Shown here one piece after another: positions 62,010 through 64,000 of a DNA stretch of 64,000 nucleotides. The notes under the pieces were generated by a model that worked only from the letters and a program-made list of their open reading frames with translations, was not told the DNA's origin and did not search any database. The stretch comes from an uncultured Litoreibacter sp. (GTDB lineage Bacteria > Pseudomonadota > Alphaproteobacteria > Rhodobacterales > Rhodobacteraceae). Each line of letters starts with the position of its first letter. The stretch's first letter is position 1. The stretch lies in NCBI GenBank assembly GCA_947494645.1, contig CANLVO010000002.1, positions 62,001 to 126,000 of the forward strand, written 5' to 3'. The translations under genes and the position numbers were made by a program.

Positions 62010-62366
62010 TTAGCGGCCGTGATGTTCGACCAAGGCCGCCATGTCTTCGGGTGGCATGGCGGCGGGGATGAGGGCACAGGCGTTGGACATGTAGGTGAAG
62101 ATCGAGCCGTCCGAGAAGAAGCTCTTCGCGGTCACAAAGATCACCTTGCATGCCGGTCTGCGGTAGCTGGCGTAGTCGGCCACCGCCATGGCACTTCCGT
62201 TTCCCAAATCGAGATTTAGGACCACAATATCGTACGAGCCGTCGCCTAACGCGTCGACCGCTTTTGACTGATCCGCGACCACGTCAACCAGCGCACCCAG
62301 CCTTGCAATATGGCTGCGCCAGATCCGACCGCGGTTCGGATCATTCTCTACAATGAGCACTTTCAT
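62010..62366 (-). CDS. single-domain response regulator-like protein
   Basis: MKVLIVENDPNRGRIWRSHIARLGALVDVV...YDIVVLNLDLGNGSAMAV...KVIFVTAKS. Confidence 0.8.
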   Translation of the reverse strand: MKVLIVENDPNRGRIWRSHIARLGALVDVVADQSKAVDALGDGSYDIVVLNLDLGNGSAMAVADYASYRRPACKVIFVTAKSFFSDGSIFTYMSNACALIPAAMPPEDMAALVEHHGR

Positions 62367-62547
62367 AGAACGTCCGACCTCCATTAACGGTTATGGCCGG
62401 TACACTCCCCCTACTGAACAACGTCAGCTTGCGCCCGGAGTCTTAACAAAGAGTGAATCATCTGCCGTGCCGCGCGTCTTGCGTTGCCTGCGAGAATGCT
62501 TTTCATGGGTCTTTCAAATACACGCCCGCCCTAAAACGAGGACCGCC

Positions 62548-62922
62548 ATGACCAGCTGGATCACCATCTGCGACACCTGCAAACGCGACGACTGGGCCGA
62601 AGGCGGCAGCGGCATCACCAGCGGGGAGACATTTGCCGCATTGGTCGAGAAAGCCGCCGAAGGCCGCAGCGACGTGCGCACGCGCCGCCATTCCTGCCTG
62701 ATGGGCTGCAACCGCAGCTGCAACGTGGCAATCCAAGCGGCGGGCAAGCTGAACTATACCTTGGGCGAGTTCGAGCCAAGCGATGCGGCGGCGCAGGCCG
62801 TGGTCGAGTATGCGGCCCTGCACGCGCAAAGCGAAACCGGACAGGTCCCCTACAAGACATGGCCGCAGGAGGTGAAAGGGCATTTCGTGACCCGTCACCC
62901 GCCATTGCCCGGCGATGAATAG
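62548..62922 (+). CDS. DUF1636 family metal/FeS-binding-like protein
   Basis: WITICDTCKRDDW...RRHSCLMGCNRSCNVAIQAAGKLNYTLGEF; overlaps cobC by 8 nt. Confidence 0.85.
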   Translation: MTSWITICDTCKRDDWAEGGSGITSGETFAALVEKAAEGRSDVRTRRHSCLMGCNRSCNVAIQAAGKLNYTLGEFEPSDAAAQAVVEYAALHAQSETGQVPYKTWPQEVKGHFVTRHPPLPGDE

Positions 62923-63844
62923 CAGCCGCGATCATGGCGGCGGGCTAGATGCTGCTGTTGCCGCGTTCGGGGGGACGCGGGATGGTTGGCTGGACCTGTC
63001 GACCGGGATCAACCCGGTACCCTACCCGGTGGGCGAGACCCGGGCGGAGGCGTGGACCGCCCTGCCCGATCATGGCGCACAGACCCGGTTGATTGATGCG
63101 GCTCGGGCATTTTGGAACGTGCCCGAAGATGCGGAGATTGTGGCGGCGCCGGGTGCCTCCGCCCTGATTGCGCAGATGCCCAGGGTGTTTGAGGGCAAGC
63201 ATGTGTCGATCCCGATGCCCACCTATAATGAACATGCCGCCGCGTTTCGGGCCTGCGGCTGGGAGGTCAGCGACGGCGCGGCGGATTTGCACGTGCTGGT
63301 GCATCCCAACAACCCGGACGGGCGGCTTTGGGACGCCCCAACCGGGGCTTGTGTGATTGACGAGAGTTTCTGCGACGTGACCCATGCGAGCAGCCATGTG
63401 GCTTTGGCTGAGCGGGACGGGGTCGTGGTCCTGAAGAGCTTTGGCAAGTTCTGGGGGCTGGCCGGGTTACGGCTGGGCTTTGCGATTTGTTCGCCTGAGA
63501 TGGCAGACAGGCTGCGCGACGGGCTGGGGCCATGGGCGGTGTCCGGCCCGGCGCTGGAGATCGGCGCGCGGGCTTTGGAAGACACCTCTTGGGCGCAGAG
63601 CACCCGAGTGCGGTTGGCGGCAGATGCGGCGCGGCTGAACGCGCTGATGGCCAAGACAGGGGCAACGGTCGTAGGCGGCACGGACCTGTTCGGGCTTTAC
63701 GACGTGGGCGACGCGGCGGCGTTTCAGGAGCGGTTGGCGCAGGCGCACATTTGGTCGCGCATCTTCCCTTACTCGGACCGCTGGGTGCGGCTGGGCCTGC
63801 CTGCACCAGAGGCGTGGCCCCGGCTTGAGACGGCTTTGGCGTGA
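62915..63844 (+). CDS. cobC: threonine-phosphate decarboxylase (CobC/CobD aminotransferase)
   Basis: [55 protein letters not shown] motif. Confidence 0.94.
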   Translation: MNSSRDHGGGLDAAVAAFGGTRDGWLDLSTGINPVPYPVGETRAEAWTALPDHGAQTRLIDAARAFWNVPEDAEIVAAPGASALIAQMPRVFEGKHVSIPMPTYNEHAAAFRACGWEVSDGAADLHVLVHPNNPDGRLWDAPTGACVIDESFCDVTHASSHVALAERDGVVVLKSFGKFWGLAGLRLGFAICSPEMADRLRDGLGPWAVSGPALEIGARALEDTSWAQSTRVRLAADAARLNALMAKTGATVVGGTDLFGLYDVGDAAAFQERLAQAHIWSRIFPYSDRWVRLGLPAPEAWPRLETALA

Positions 63845-64000
63845 CGCTGACCCTTGCGATGATACTGGACGCGGTGTTCGGGGAGCCGAAATGGCTCTGG
63901 GACCGCGCCCCACATCCGGCGGTGATGATCGGCCGGGTGATCTCCTGGCTTGAGGAGCGGATGAATACCGGCAACCGGCGGGCGATGGGCGTGGCGATGG
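63841..64000 (+). CDS. cbiB: adenosylcobinamide-phosphate synthase CbiB/CobD, 5' part (truncated by window end)
   Basis: GTG start overlapping cobC stop; [42 protein letters not shown]. Confidence 0.9.
   Translation, partial: MTLTLAMILDAVFGEPKWLWDRAPHPAVMIGRVISWLEERMNTGNRRAMGVAM

Overview
Window from an alphaproteobacterial genome, most likely a roseobacter-group Rhodobacteraceae judging from gene content and order. It is densely coding, with about 65 protein genes. I saw no rRNA, tRNA, phage, transposon or CRISPR array. Main blocks: rod-shape operon (mreB-mreC-mreD-mrdA-rodA); leuA with a 16-aa leucine leader ORF; SDR plus FeS-type photolyase/cryptochrome; MORN-repeat protein; nadE; gltX; argH with a tiny LptM-like lipoprotein; greA; molybdenum cofactor block (N-domain-MoeA fusion, mobB, mobA, fdhD); azlCD; Lrp/ald; mscL; pheT and pheS separated by opposite-strand genes; rpmI-rplT; pyk; cpdB; a dat-dgcA-dgcN D-amino-acid block; a large cobalamin cluster (cobM, cbiG-cobJ fusion, cobI, cobL, cobH, cbiX, then DUF1636, cobC, cbiB); and a DddQ-like DMSP lyase. 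Most of the window is ordinary chromosomal core. The best leads are the leuA leader ORF, the paired identical palindromes between cobL and cobH, the uncharacterised RNase-H-like N-domain fused to MoeA, the tandem small exported paralogs, a PAS histidine kinase whose phosphoacceptor His appears replaced by Gln, and the D-Glu and DMSP catabolic genes. I did not find strong evidence for a wholly novel system. All family calls come from reading translations; no database search was run.
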